From positions 1 to 11,312 of the forward strand of contig JASLCW010000305.1 in the NCBI GenBank assembly GCA_030151765.1: DNA of 11,312 nt. The letters are read 5' to 3'. The stretch's first letter is position 1. Every line of letters begins with the position of its first letter. This stretch comes from Marmoricola sp. (GTDB lineage Bacteria; Actinomycetota; Actinomycetes; Propionibacteriales; Nocardioidaceae). The notes under the pieces were generated by a model. It searched no databases, was not told where the DNA came from, and saw only the letters and a program-made list of their open reading frames with translations. A program made the position numbers and the translations under genes. This document shows positions 1 to 6,358 of the stretch, in pieces.

Positions 1-60
1 CTGAACTGGCAGACTCCCGCCCAGGTCCTCAACCAGGGACTCGTTGCAACTACCGGTTGA
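1..60 (+). CDS. IS30-family transposase, C-terminal end only (5' part outside window)
   Basis: Reading from base 1 in frame 1 gives LNWQTPAQVLNQGLVATTG followed by TGA. The 'LNW-TPA-V' element and the terminal 'VATTG' are characteristic of the C-terminus of actinobacterial IS30-family transposases, DDE enzymes that move the element by cut-and-paste or circle intermediates. Only 19 residues are visible, so catalytic residues and intactness cannot be judged. From memory, related proteins have more residues between the TPA motif and VATTG, so this copy may carry a small deletion or be a variant; that is uncertain. The gene is recognised by motif only. Confidence 0.72.
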   Translation: MNWQTPAQVLNQGLVATTG

Positions 61-67
61 GATCGCC
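43..67. repeat. Probable right terminal inverted repeat of the IS30-type element
   Basis: GTTGCAACTACCGGTTGA at 43-60 resembles the terminal repeat of actinobacterial IS30 elements (of the type GTTGCAACGACC-GTTGAA), which commonly overlaps the transposase stop. The matching left end is outside the window, so the outer boundary near base 67 is approximate and no target duplication can be checked. Confidence 0.4.
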
Positions 68-196
68 TGGGCGGGGAGTAGCTCATGAATCGATCATTTC
101 GCACATGTGTTCGACCCGTCCAGTGCTGCCGCGGCATGATCCGAGGAAAGGCCGGCCGGGGTGGAGAACTTGTCACCCGGATGACAAACGAGGGGC
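61..196. other. Non-coding flank between the IS end and the cyclase operon
   Basis: This stretch separates the transposase stop from the stop of the leftward adenylate cyclase gene. Short open frames run through it but lack ribosome sites and recognisable proteins. It includes GGCCGGCC near 149-156. I see no convincing hairpin with a U tract, so no terminator is called for the leftward operon that ends here. Confidence 0.5.
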
Positions 197-1198
197 TCAC
201 GCCCGCGGACGTCGAGCCGCCCAGCTCTCCAGACGCGAATAGCCCTTCACCGACGTACGCCGCAACCGGCGCAGGACGAGGTCCTCGGACCGCGTCTCCT
301 CCGGCGCGTGCTCGTGACACAACCGGTCGTGGACCCCGCGGTCGACGATGACCGTCCCCGGCCGCCCCACCGAGGTGAGCCTCGCGGCGATGTTGACGGT
401 GGGCCCGAAGACATCGCCGAGACGTCGTACGACGTTGCCGTAGGCGATGCCCGCACGTACGGCGGGGAAGGGGTCGTTCTCGTCGCTGCCGCGGGCGGTG
501 AGGATGAGGCCGATCTCGGCGGCGGCCGCCGGATCGTCGGTGACGAAGAGCACCTCGTCGCCGATCGTCTTGATCACATGGCCACCGTGGTCGACCACGG
601 CACCGGTGACCTCCGCCTCGAAGCCTTCGACCCAGTCGATGAGTTCGCCCTCGTCGAGCTCCTTGCTTCGCGAGGTGTAGCCGACGATGTCGACGAAGCA
701 GACCGCCAGCGGAACGCCGCCGTCGGAATCCTCCGTCGTCAGGCTGGACGCGGAGACGCTGGCCAGGTGCCGCCGCCAGATGTAGTTCTGCAGCGCCTCG
801 ATCCGGGGCATCACCTCGCCGATCAGCGCCAGGTAGCTCTCGTCGTCGATCTCGGCACCGGCGCTCTGGTGCAGCTCGGCGAGCAGGCCGGTCTGCCACT
901 CCGCCAGGCGCGCGAAGCTGCGGGCGAGGGTGCGGACCAGGGCGGCCTGGGATTCCGGCTTCAGGATGCCGAAGTCCATCATCTCGGAGGTGAGCCGCAG
1001 CGCCTCGACGTCGGCATGCGTGAAGGCGGCATCGGTGTCCGAGGCCTGTGGGAAGCCGAGGAGTCGCCAGAGCGTCTCGGCGACGGCCTGGTCGACACCG
1101 GACTGTTCGCTGACCTCGACCCGGGTCAGTGAGGGCGCCTCGCCGAGGAGCATGCCCTGGATGCGCTCGGCGAGCTCCGGAGTCTTGTCGTCGTCCAC
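197..1198 (-). CDS. Class III adenylate cyclase with helical N-terminal regulatory domain
   Basis: A 333-residue soluble protein predicted to convert ATP to cAMP. Residues 1-155 are helical, with a 'FTHADVEALRL' stretch (59-69) and 'LARSFARLAEW' (91-101) that resemble the N-terminal autoinhibitory/pH-sensing domain of mycobacterial Rv1264-type cyclases. Residues 163-320 form the cyclase homology domain. Metal-binding aspartates are D170 (CFVDIVGYT) and D214 (KTIGDEV). The adenine-selecting pair is K210 and D262 (GDVFGPTVN). Transition-state residues N269 and R273 lie in VNIAAR. All canonical catalytic residues are present, so an active homodimeric enzyme is expected and adenylate rather than guanylate specificity is inferred. 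No membrane segment is visible. The start is GTG (1198-1196), 16 bases after the preceding gene's stop and without a strong Shine-Dalgarno; the ATG codon at residue 16 is an alternative. It is the last gene of a three-gene leftward operon. Confidence 0.9.
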   Translation of the reverse strand: MDDDKTPELAERIQGMLLGEAPSLTRVEVSEQSGVDQAVAETLWRLLGFPQASDTDAAFTHADVEALRLTSEMMDFGILKPESQAALVRTLARSFARLAEWQTGLLAELHQSAGAEIDDESYLALIGEVMPRIEALQNYIWRRHLASVSASSLTTEDSDGGVPLAVCFVDIVGYTSRSKELDEGELIDWVEGFEAEVTGAVVDHGGHVIKTIGDEVLFVTDDPAAAAEIGLILTARGSDENDPFPAVRAGIAYGNVVRRLGDVFGPTVNIAARLTSVGRPGTVIVDRGVHDRLCHEHAPEETRSEDLVLRRLRRTSVKGYSRLESWAARRPRA

Positions 1199-1214
1199 GG
1201 GACAAGCATGCCGT

Positions 1215-2351
1215 CTAGACGAGGCCGGCCGCTTCCAGGTGTCCGAGGACGAGCGATCGCGACTCGTCGGGCAGGGCGGCGATCAGCTCCTCGCGCAGGT
1301 CGTCGGACACCTCGGCGAGCAGGGGGATCAGCCGGTCCCAGAGATCGGCGGACTCAACAGCCCGGACCAGGTCGTTGACGGTCACCGGTCCGAGCTCGAC
1401 GACCGAGCGTGCGGCCACGACGCGGACGTCGTCCGGGAGCGCCTCGATCAGCGGCAGCAGGTCGACCCACTGGTCATGGGCTCCCGTCGCGTGAAGGATC
1501 GCGTCGAGGACCTCCGGTTCGTGGAAGCAGGGGAGTACGGCGAGCCGGCGGCGGTGGTCATCGGACATGTCCGCGACGATCGGGACCAGTGAGGGCCAGA
1601 GGCCGGCCTCCTGGACGGCGTCGACCAGCCCGGTGACGAGTTCGGGACTCTGCTCGGCGACGACATCGGCGATCGGGCCGCGTCGCTCGCGGGAGATCTG
1701 GTCGACGAGGTCGAGCGCCTCGGCCCACAGGTGCAGTCGGGCCGCCGTACGGAGGACGGACGGGAGGCGGTCGGGCGGCAGGATGCCGAGCGCGTGGTCG
1801 AGCCGGTCCTTGTGTTCGAGCACGAAGGCGGTGCGGATCATCGTCTCGTCGTCGAGGCTCGCCATCGCGGTGGCGATGGTGCCGTCGCCGACGAAGCCGA
1901 GGAAGCGGCCCATCGTGACGAATTCGCCGCGTGCGGCCAGCTCGAGTGCCACACCCGGGATCAGCTTGTCGGGTACGGCGGCGATGATGCTCGCCACTCG
2001 GCGCGGATCGAGATGGACCGCGACATCTGCCAGGAAGTCCGGCGGCAGTCGCTTCGCGACATCGATCGCCTTGGCGACGTCGACGCTGGAGGCGGCGCGG
2101 GCGCAGAGCAGCGGGCCGAAGGCGCGTTGGGCGATCACGACGATCACGCTGCTCGGCACCAGCTTGGCCGCGCTCGCCACTGCGTGGAGGGCTGCCCCGC
2201 CCCGGTCGTACAGCGATGCCGCGATCGCCTCCCGGAGCTCCCGGAGCTCGGCCGCGGTCAGCTCGCCCAGATAGTCGAGTCCGTCCGCGGAGGTCTCGAG
2301 AGTGCGGGCCAGCTTGAGGATCTCGGCCGAGCGCTCCAGCTGCTCGCTCAT
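1215..2351 (-). CDS. Uncharacterised helical-repeat protein (43-residue repeats)
   Basis: A 378-residue protein with no signal peptide or clear membrane helix, rich in Ala, Leu, Val and Asp and predicted to be entirely helical. I do not recognise its family. Residues about 95-200 consist of short helix pairs such as LPPDFLADVAVHLDPRRVASII, loosely like the MgtE N-terminal superhelix. The C-terminal half has a strict 43-residue period: tryptophans at 209, 252, 295 and 338, each followed by an aliphatic stretch, and in the last three repeats by 'DD' and Arg (for example LWPSLVPIVADMSDDHRR against LWDRLIPLLAEVSDDLRE). Such solenoids usually bind proteins. The ATG overlaps the upstream stop (ATGA, 2351-2348), implying translational coupling, and the stop is 16 bases before the cyclase start. 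A scaffold or regulator of the cyclase is inferred from context only. Confidence 0.85.
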   Translation of the reverse strand: MSEQLERSAEILKLARTLETSADGLDYLGELTAAELRELREAIAASLYDRGGAALHAVASAAKLVPSSVIVVIAQRAFGPLLCARAASSVDVAKAIDVAKRLPPDFLADVAVHLDPRRVASIIAAVPDKLIPGVALELAARGEFVTMGRFLGFVGDGTIATAMASLDDETMIRTAFVLEHKDRLDHALGILPPDRLPSVLRTAARLHLWAEALDLVDQISRERRGPIADVVAEQSPELVTGLVDAVQEAGLWPSLVPIVADMSDDHRRRLAVLPCFHEPEVLDAILHATGAHDQWVDLLPLIEALPDDVRVVAARSVVELGPVTVNDLVRAVESADLWDRLIPLLAEVSDDLREELIAALPDESRSLVLGHLEAAGLV

Positions 2352-2554
2352 CGGAACAAGGCCTTCGTGACGACCCCGCGGAGCACCCGCGGGATGAAGC
2401 CGAAGCCCTTCTCGATCGCTGCCTCGAGGGCGGCCTCCTGGTGCTCCTGAGCCTCCCGGATCGCCTCGGCGAGCGCGCGCCGGTCCCCGGCGGCGAGGCG
2501 CATCACGCCGGCCGTGGGTGAAATGCCGCTGACCCGCTCGAAGGTGTCCGCCAC
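2348..2554 (-). CDS. Small uncharacterised helical protein, first gene of cyclase operon
   Basis: A 68-residue protein of unknown function. A charged Ala/Glu-rich helix (residues about 24-48, RRALAEAIREAQEHQEAALE) is followed by a basic, hydrophobic tail (FGFIPRVLRGVVTKALFR) that could form an amphipathic membrane-touching or protein-binding helix. No signal peptide or metal motif is seen. The start is GTG at 2554; an ATG at 2562 is out of frame and its reading frame closes quickly. Its stop overlaps the ATG of the helical-repeat gene (ATGA), so it is very likely coupled with that gene. Reality is supported by the tight overlap and the lack of a competing gene; function is unknown. Confidence 0.7.
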   Translation of the reverse strand: MADTFERVSGISPTAGVMRLAAGDRRALAEAIREAQEHQEAALEAAIEKGFGFIPRVLRGVVTKALFR

Positions 2555-2606
2555 GCGCTCATTGTGGCTCTTTCGGCCGGCTTCGGGCCGCTGTCCACGG
2601 ATCGGG

Positions 2607-2612
2607 TACTGT
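2607..2612 (+). promoter_or_regulatory. Candidate -10 element for a leaderless transcript
   Basis: TACTGT fits the actinobacterial TANNNT -10 consensus and ends exactly 7 bases before the ATG at 2620, so the first transcribed base would be the A of the start codon. No Shine-Dalgarno is present there and no good -35 hexamer is visible, consistent with a leaderless mRNA. Confidence 0.45.
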
Positions 2613-2619
2613 CCGCGCC

Positions 2620-2802
2620 ATGCGCATCGTCGGCTTCGTCATCGCGGCGGTCATGATCGTTGTCGGCGGCTTCCTGGCCTTCGCCGGCATGGGCTACATC
2701 GGGTCGAGTGCGGACACCAGTCGGTCCTGGGCGACGATCGGCTCGATCCTGGCCGGGCTCGGGGTCGCGTTGGTGATCTCGGTCGGGCGTCGCCCGCAGT
2801 AG
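2620..2802 (+). CDS. Small two-helix membrane protein, unknown function
   Basis: A 60-residue protein. Residues about 3-25 (IVGFVIAAVMIVVGGFLAF) and about 39-55 (TIGSILAGLGVALVISVG) are clear membrane helices, joined by a short polar loop (SSADTSRSW). The C-terminus RRPQ is basic and probably cytosolic, which makes a hairpin with both ends inside. There are no catalytic motifs and I do not recognise the family. Adjacent genes point away from it on one side and toward it on the other: it is divergent from the cyclase operon and its stop lies only three bases before the convergent TetR gene's stop. Initiation is probably leaderless, as there is no ribosome site. It is likely real because of the strong membrane-protein composition in the only plausible frame. 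Confidence 0.65.
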   Translation: MRIVGFVIAAVMIVVGGFLAFAGMGYIGSSADTSRSWATIGSILAGLGVALVISVGRRPQ

Positions 2803-2805
2803 CGT

Positions 2806-3432
2806 CTAGAGGTCGAGTGAGCCGACGTACGCCGAGAGCGCGCCGCGGCCGAGCTCGAGGAGTTCCTCGTCGAAGTCGTCGCGCCCGCGATGCGCGAGTT
2901 CGATGGCGCGGTCGCCGAGTTCGACGGCGATCAGGACCAGGCGCGGGTCGGCATCGGGGGAGAGCAGCCCCCGGTCGATCAGCAGCCGATGGAGACGGTC
3001 CGCCAGTGTGCGCATCCGCTGGTGCACGAAGGCGGTGACGGCCTCGGAGGCGCGGCCGCCGAGCCAGAGCTTCGCGGAGCTGGGGTGCTCGCGGTAGTAG
3101 GCGACGTGCAGCGCGAACTCGGCGTCGAAGAGATCGGCGGCGGAGCCGATCTCCCAGGTGGGCTCGGCCTCGGCGGAGAGCCGGTCGACCTCGGTGGTGT
3201 GCCGCTCCAGTAGCAGGTCGAGGATCTGGTCGCGATCGCTGAAGAAGCGGTAGAGCGAGGGATAGGCAACGCCCGCGCGATCGGCGATGGTGCGCGTGGT
3301 CGCGGCGGTCACGCCCTCCTCGTCGACGATCTTCTCGGCCGCGTCGAGGATGCGCGCGACCGTACGACGGCTGCGCTCCTGGGTGGGCATCCGTCGCCGG
3401 GTCTCGGTGCGTACTGCTGTGTCCTGAGTCAT
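2806..3432 (-). CDS. TetR/AcrR-family transcriptional regulator
   Basis: A 208-residue regulator. Residues 22-70 make the N-terminal DNA-binding domain, with the helix-turn-helix at about 46-65 (TRTIADRAGVAYPSLYRFFS), which closely matches the TetR consensus ending in 'LYxxF'. Residues 75-205 form the all-helical ligand-binding and dimerisation domain, which varies between members and does not identify the ligand. It starts with ATG at 3432 behind a moderate purine-rich ribosome site (GGCGGA); a second in-frame ATG at residue 15 is less likely. It is divergent from the flavin monooxygenase operon, with an 82-base shared region. The same layout is known for ethR-ethA in mycobacteria, so local repression of that operon is the natural inference. 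I cannot claim orthology to EthR. Confidence 0.92.
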   Translation of the reverse strand: MTQDTAVRTETRRRMPTQERSRRTVARILDAAEKIVDEEGVTAATTRTIADRAGVAYPSLYRFFSDRDQILDLLLERHTTEVDRLSAEAEPTWEIGSAADLFDAEFALHVAYYREHPSSAKLWLGGRASEAVTAFVHQRMRTLADRLHRLLIDRGLLSPDADPRLVLIAVELGDRAIELAHRGRDDFDEELLELGRGALSAYVGSLDL

Positions 3433-3454
3433 CTCGATCCGCCGTCCGAAGCTC

Positions 3455-3484
3455 TTGACGGCACCTCCGGTCGCAAACTATAAC
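3455..3484 (+). promoter_or_regulatory. Sigma-70-type promoter of the monooxygenase operon
   Basis: TTGACG at 3455-3460 and TATAAC at 3479-3484 are separated by 18 bases. Both hexamers match consensus at five of six positions, unusually good for such a GC-rich genome. Transcription should begin near 3491. On the other strand, TATAGT (3482 to 3477) overlaps the same AT island and may serve as the -10 of the tetR gene, so the divergent promoters would share DNA. Confidence 0.7.
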
Positions 3485-3512
3485 AGGACTCACGTTCTAG
3501 AAGGAGAGTCCT
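3485..3512. promoter_or_regulatory. 28-base near-palindrome, candidate TetR operator
   Basis: The left half AGGACTCACGTTCT and the reverse complement of the right half, AGGACTCTCCTTCT, agree at 12 of 14 positions, with no spacer. The site begins directly after the -10 hexamer and spans the expected transcription start and the AAGGAGAG ribosome site, so bound protein would block initiation. Length and symmetry fit TetR-family operators. As RNA, the outer seven base pairs (3485-3491 with 3506-3512) could also form a hairpin partly covering the ribosome site. Confidence 0.6.
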
Positions 3513-3514
3513 CC

Positions 3515-5044
3515 ATGGCTGATTCACTGGCTTCCGTCGTCGACATCGACGAGCGCCGACTGCCCGACCACGTCGACGTACTCGTCGTCGGAGCCGGCAT
3601 CTCCGGCCTGGGCCTGGGGCACTACCTGGCCACCGAACGGCGCGGACACAGCTTCGCGATCGTCGACAGCGCCGACTCGATCGGCGGTACCTGGCGGACG
3701 TTCCGCTATCCCGGTATCCGCTCCGACTCCGACATGCACACCTTCGGCTACGCCTTCAAGCCCTGGCGCAGTGACAACTCGCTCGCCGACGGGCACGAGA
3801 TCATCAGCTATCTCAACGGTGTCGTCGCCGACGACGGGCTCGCCGAGCACCTGCACTTCGGCGTCCGCGTGCACCGCGCCTCCTGGTCTTCGGAGGCGGG
3901 TCGCTGGACGGTCCGGTTGAGCGACCGGCACGGACAGGAGCGCGTCGTCACCTGCGGCTTCTTCTTCTCGGCCGCCGGCTACTACGACCACAGCGCGGGC
4001 TATTCGCCGGACTTCCCCGGCAGCGAGGACTTCCGCGGCACGATCATCCACCCGCAGGACTGGCCCGAGAACTTCGACTACGCGGGCAAGCGGGTCGTCG
4101 TGATCGGCAGCGGCGCCACCGCCGTGACCCTGATCCCGGCGATGGCCGACGAGACCGAGCACATCACGATGCTGCAGCGCTCGCCGTCGTACGTCATTCC
4201 GATCCCGCGGAAGGACCCGATCGCCAGGGTGCTGCGCGCCGTGCTGCCCGCCGAGAGGGCGCACGGCGTCATGCGGCGCATCGACGTCGGCCGCAACAGG
4301 CTCGTCTACAACCTCTCCCGTCGTCACCCCGGCAAGGTGCGCAAGGTGATCCGCGCGATCAACGCGCGCAGCCTGCCCAAGGACTTCGACGTCGACACGC
4401 ACTTCAAGCCCGCCTACGACCCGTGGGACCAGCGGTTGTGCATGGTTCCGGACGGCGACATGTTCAGGTCGATCCGCGACGGCAAGGCCGACGTGGTGAC
4501 CGATCACATCGAGCGCTTCACCGAGACCGGCATCCAGCTGACCTCCGGCCGCCACCTCGACACCGACGTGATCGTGACCGCCACCGGCCTCCAGTTGCTC
4601 GCCTTCGGCGGCATCGAGTTCGACATCGACGGTGAACGGGTCGACATCGCGAAGACCGTTGCCTACAAGGGATTGATGCTCAGCGGGATCCCGAACTTCG
4701 CCTTCGCGATCGGCTACACGAACATCTCCTGGACACTGAAGGTCGACCTCGTCTGCGAACACGTGGTTCGGCTGCTCGACCTGATGGACCGCAAGGGTGC
4801 ATCGGTGGTCACGCCGACCCTCGACCCGGCGCTCCCGGTCCCGGATGCTCCGTTGCTCGACTTCAGTTCCGGCTATGTCCAGCGCTCGCTGCACCTGTGG
4901 CCGCGCGCCGGCGGCGAGGGGCCGTGGGAGTTCCGCATGGACTTCGCCTTCGACCGCACGCGCCTGCGCAAGGGCGATGTGGACGATGCGGCACTGCGCT
5001 TCGAGAGCCCTGCGACCGAGGTGGCGGAGGTGGTCGCGCGATGA
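3515..5044 (+). CDS. EthA/MymA-like Baeyer-Villiger flavin monooxygenase
   Basis: A 509-residue FAD- and NADPH-dependent enzyme expected to insert oxygen next to a ketone carbonyl to form an ester, and possibly to oxidise sulfur groups as EthA does with thioamides. The FAD site is GAGISG (26-31) with GGTW (57-60) and the family stretch RYPGIRSDSD (64-73). The Baeyer-Villiger fingerprint FxGxxxHxxxWP is at 173-184 (FRGTIIHPQDWP). The NADPH Rossmann motif is GSGATA (198-203), followed by MLQRSPSY (219-226). PWDQRLC (303-309) and YTNISWTLK (401-409) are also shared with EthA/MymA. The length fits the family. The ATG at 3515 is chosen over an upstream in-frame start because AAGGAGAG lies 6 bases before it and the longer frame would run into the promoter. 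The alpha/beta hydrolase gene overlaps its stop. The natural substrate is unknown. Confidence 0.93.
   Translation: MADSLASVVDIDERRLPDHVDVLVVGAGISGLGLGHYLATERRGHSFAIVDSADSIGGTWRTFRYPGIRSDSDMHTFGYAFKPWRSDNSLADGHEIISYLNGVVADDGLAEHLHFGVRVHRASWSSEAGRWTVRLSDRHGQERVVTCGFFFSAAGYYDHSAGYSPDFPGSEDFRGTIIHPQDWPENFDYAGKRVVVIGSGATAVTLIPAMADETEHITMLQRSPSYVIPIPRKDPIARVLRAVLPAERAHGVMRRIDVGRNRLVYNLSRRHPGKVRKVIRAINARSLPKDFDVDTHFKPAYDPWDQRLCMVPDGDMFRSIRDGKADVVTDHIERFTETGIQLTSGRHLDTDVIVTATGLQLLAFGGIEFDIDGERVDIAKTVAYKGLMLSGIPNFAFAIGYTNISWTLKVDLVCEHVVRLLDLMDRKGASVVTPTLDPALPVPDAPLLDFSSGYVQRSLHLWPRAGGEGPWEFRMDFAFDRTRLRKGDVDDAALRFESPATEVAEVVAR
5026..5031 (+). promoter_or_regulatory. Ribosome binding site of the alpha/beta hydrolase
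   Basis: GGAGGT lies nine bases before the ATG at 5041, inside the end of the monooxygenase gene. It decides the hydrolase start and indicates strong reinitiation at the ATGA overlap. Confidence 0.7.
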
Positions 5045-5907
5045 CTGCGGAGACGATGGACGTCGACGGTCGCGCCGTACGGGTCGAGGTGGCCGGCGAT
5101 GCTGCCGCGACCCCGGTCCTGCTCCTGCACGGCATCGGCCGGAGCCTCGAGGACTGGGACGAACTGACCGAGCGTCTCGCCGGCAGTCATCGGGTGATCC
5201 GCATCGACCTGCCCGGCTTCGGCTACTCGGCTCCCGCTGCCGGCGCGGTCGGTCTGGCCCCGATCGCGGCGACCATCCCGAAGGTGCTTGACCTCGTGGG
5301 CGAATCACGCCCCGTCCACGTCTGCGGGAACTCGCTCGGCGGTGCCGTCGCCATGCGGCTGCTCGCCGATCATCCCGACCGGGTCCGTTCGACGGTGCTG
5401 CTCAACAGCGCCGGCTTCGGGTCCACGGTCACCTGGCTGCTGCGGATGCTCGCCCTGCCCGGCATCGGCTGGCTGGCGACCCGGCGTACGACGAAGTCCT
5501 CGGCGGCGATGCTGGAGAAGACCATCTTCGTCGACAAGAGCCTGGCCACCCCGGAGCGCATCGCGCGGGCGGTGACCCTGGGCAATCGCCCCGGTGCCGG
5601 CGACTTCATGCTGGCGATGGTGCACGCGCTCGGCACCTGGCGCGGCGTACGTCCTGAATGGCGCGCCGACCTGTTGGGTCGCGTCGCACCTCTCGAGCGA
5701 CCGGCGCTGATCATCTGGGGCGACCGCGACCAGGTGCTGCCGGCCACCCACTTCGAGGCCGCACGCCAGGCGCTACCGCACGCGCAGAGTCACCTGTTCG
5801 CCGCGACCGGCCACATGCCGCAGATCGAGCGGCCCGACGAATGCGCCGATCTGGTCGCCGGGTTCATCGCCTCGGTCGACGAGGCCGGGGAATCCAAGGT
5901 CAGCTGA
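5041..5907 (+). CDS. Alpha/beta-fold hydrolase (esterase/lipase-like)
   Basis: A 288-residue cytosolic serine hydrolase. The oxyanion-loop HGIG is at 30-33, the nucleophile elbow GNSLGG puts the catalytic serine at 98, the acid is D230 in WGDRDQ (226-231), and the base is H258 in TGHMPQIE. A cap domain of helices lies at about 125-205. The complete triad implies activity on an ester, lactone or C-C bond. Its ATG overlaps the monooxygenase stop (ATGA) and has its own GGAGGT site, so the two are co-translated; hydrolysing the ester or lactone made by the monooxygenase is the likely role, as in known monooxygenase-esterase ketone pathways. The start at 5041 is preferred over a longer frame that would lie inside the monooxygenase gene. 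The stop runs 8 bases into the convergent thioesterase-like gene. Exact substrate is not evident. Confidence 0.92.
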   Translation: MTAETMDVDGRAVRVEVAGDAAATPVLLLHGIGRSLEDWDELTERLAGSHRVIRIDLPGFGYSAPAAGAVGLAPIAATIPKVLDLVGESRPVHVCGNSLGGAVAMRLLADHPDRVRSTVLLNSAGFGSTVTWLLRMLALPGIGWLATRRTTKSSAAMLEKTIFVDKSLATPERIARAVTLGNRPGAGDFMLAMVHALGTWRGVRPEWRADLLGRVAPLERPALIIWGDRDQVLPATHFEAARQALPHAQSHLFAATGHMPQIERPDECADLVAGFIASVDEAGESKVS

Positions 5908-6358
5908 GCCTTCGCAGCTGGTAGACGCCGCGGCTGGTCGCCAGCACGTTGTCCTCGTCGTCGACGATCTCCGCGTCGAGGACGAAGTCGACCTTCCCGT
6001 TCGCGAGTGCATCGCCGGGAAGACGCTCGAGATCGCCGTCTGCAAGGGCGGCCCGAGCCCGGACCCTGCCCAGCGCCGGCTTGAAATAGCGGATCTCGGA
6101 GGACTTCAGCAGTGGCACGAAGCCCGCCAGTTCCCCTTCGAGATCGAAGCTCACCCGCGGGATGATGCCGCCGAGCACCTCGGCGGCGGTGTACAGCGAG
6201 CCGGCGTACAGCGCGCCGAAATGGTTGATGTTGGGCTCGGCCGGCAGTTCGACGACGGCGTGGCCGGGCCCGGCCTCGAGGACGCGAATCCCCATCTGGC
6301 CCAGGATCGGGATGCTGGCGTGGATGGATTCGGTGAGTTCCTCGGTCGGCCGGCTCAC
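5900..6358 (-). CDS. Hotdog-fold thioesterase-like protein (PaaI/DUF4442 type)
   Basis: A 152-residue single-domain protein. The stretch PNINHFGALYAGSLYTAAEVLGG (about 42-64) has the hotdog-fold pattern of an Asn-His loop, small residues, then a helix carrying an acidic residue (E60) that in this superfamily often takes part in acyl-CoA hydrolysis. Later strands (about 86-108 and 118-148) complete the fold. The family cleaves acyl-CoA or acyl-carrier thioesters; the substrate here is unknown and a non-catalytic role is possible. The start is GTG at 6358, sharing GTGA with the stop of the preceding SnoaL-like gene and preceded by GGGAGCGG, which serves as ribosome site. The same open frame continues far upstream without a start of comparable support. 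Its end overlaps the end of the rightward hydrolase gene by 8 bases. Confidence 0.82.
   Translation of the reverse strand: MSRPTEELTESIHASIPILGQMGIRVLEAGPGHAVVELPAEPNINHFGALYAGSLYTAAEVLGGIIPRVSFDLEGELAGFVPLLKSSEIRYFKPALGRVRARAALADGDLERLPGDALANGKVDFVLDAEIVDDEDNVLATSRGVYQLRRLS

Noticed and set aside
308..1132. A 274-codon plus-strand open frame across the cyclase
   Set aside because: It is the antisense of a cyclase with all catalytic motifs and has no recognisable domain or ribosome site.
1212..1221. 10-bp palindrome CGTCTAGACG between the repeat-protein gene and the cyclase
   Set aside because: It is short, includes the TAG stop, and similar CTAGA strings recur in the window; no reason to call a site or terminator.
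2651..3493. A long minus-strand open frame overlapping the tetR gene in another frame
   Set aside because: It is very Arg-rich, has no family motif, and would cover the promoter region; the frame at 2806-3432 encodes a clear TetR protein.
3455..3514. N-terminal extension of the monooxygenase from an upstream in-frame start
   Set aside because: It would overlap the promoter hexamers and the expected transcription start, while the ATG at 3515 has an excellent AAGGAGAG site.
3524..5308. A 594-codon open frame on the minus strand opposite the monooxygenase
   Set aside because: Its composition is the usual Arg/Asp/Val-rich shadow of a high-GC gene. The plus strand carries an unmistakable flavin monooxygenase with ribosome site and promoter.
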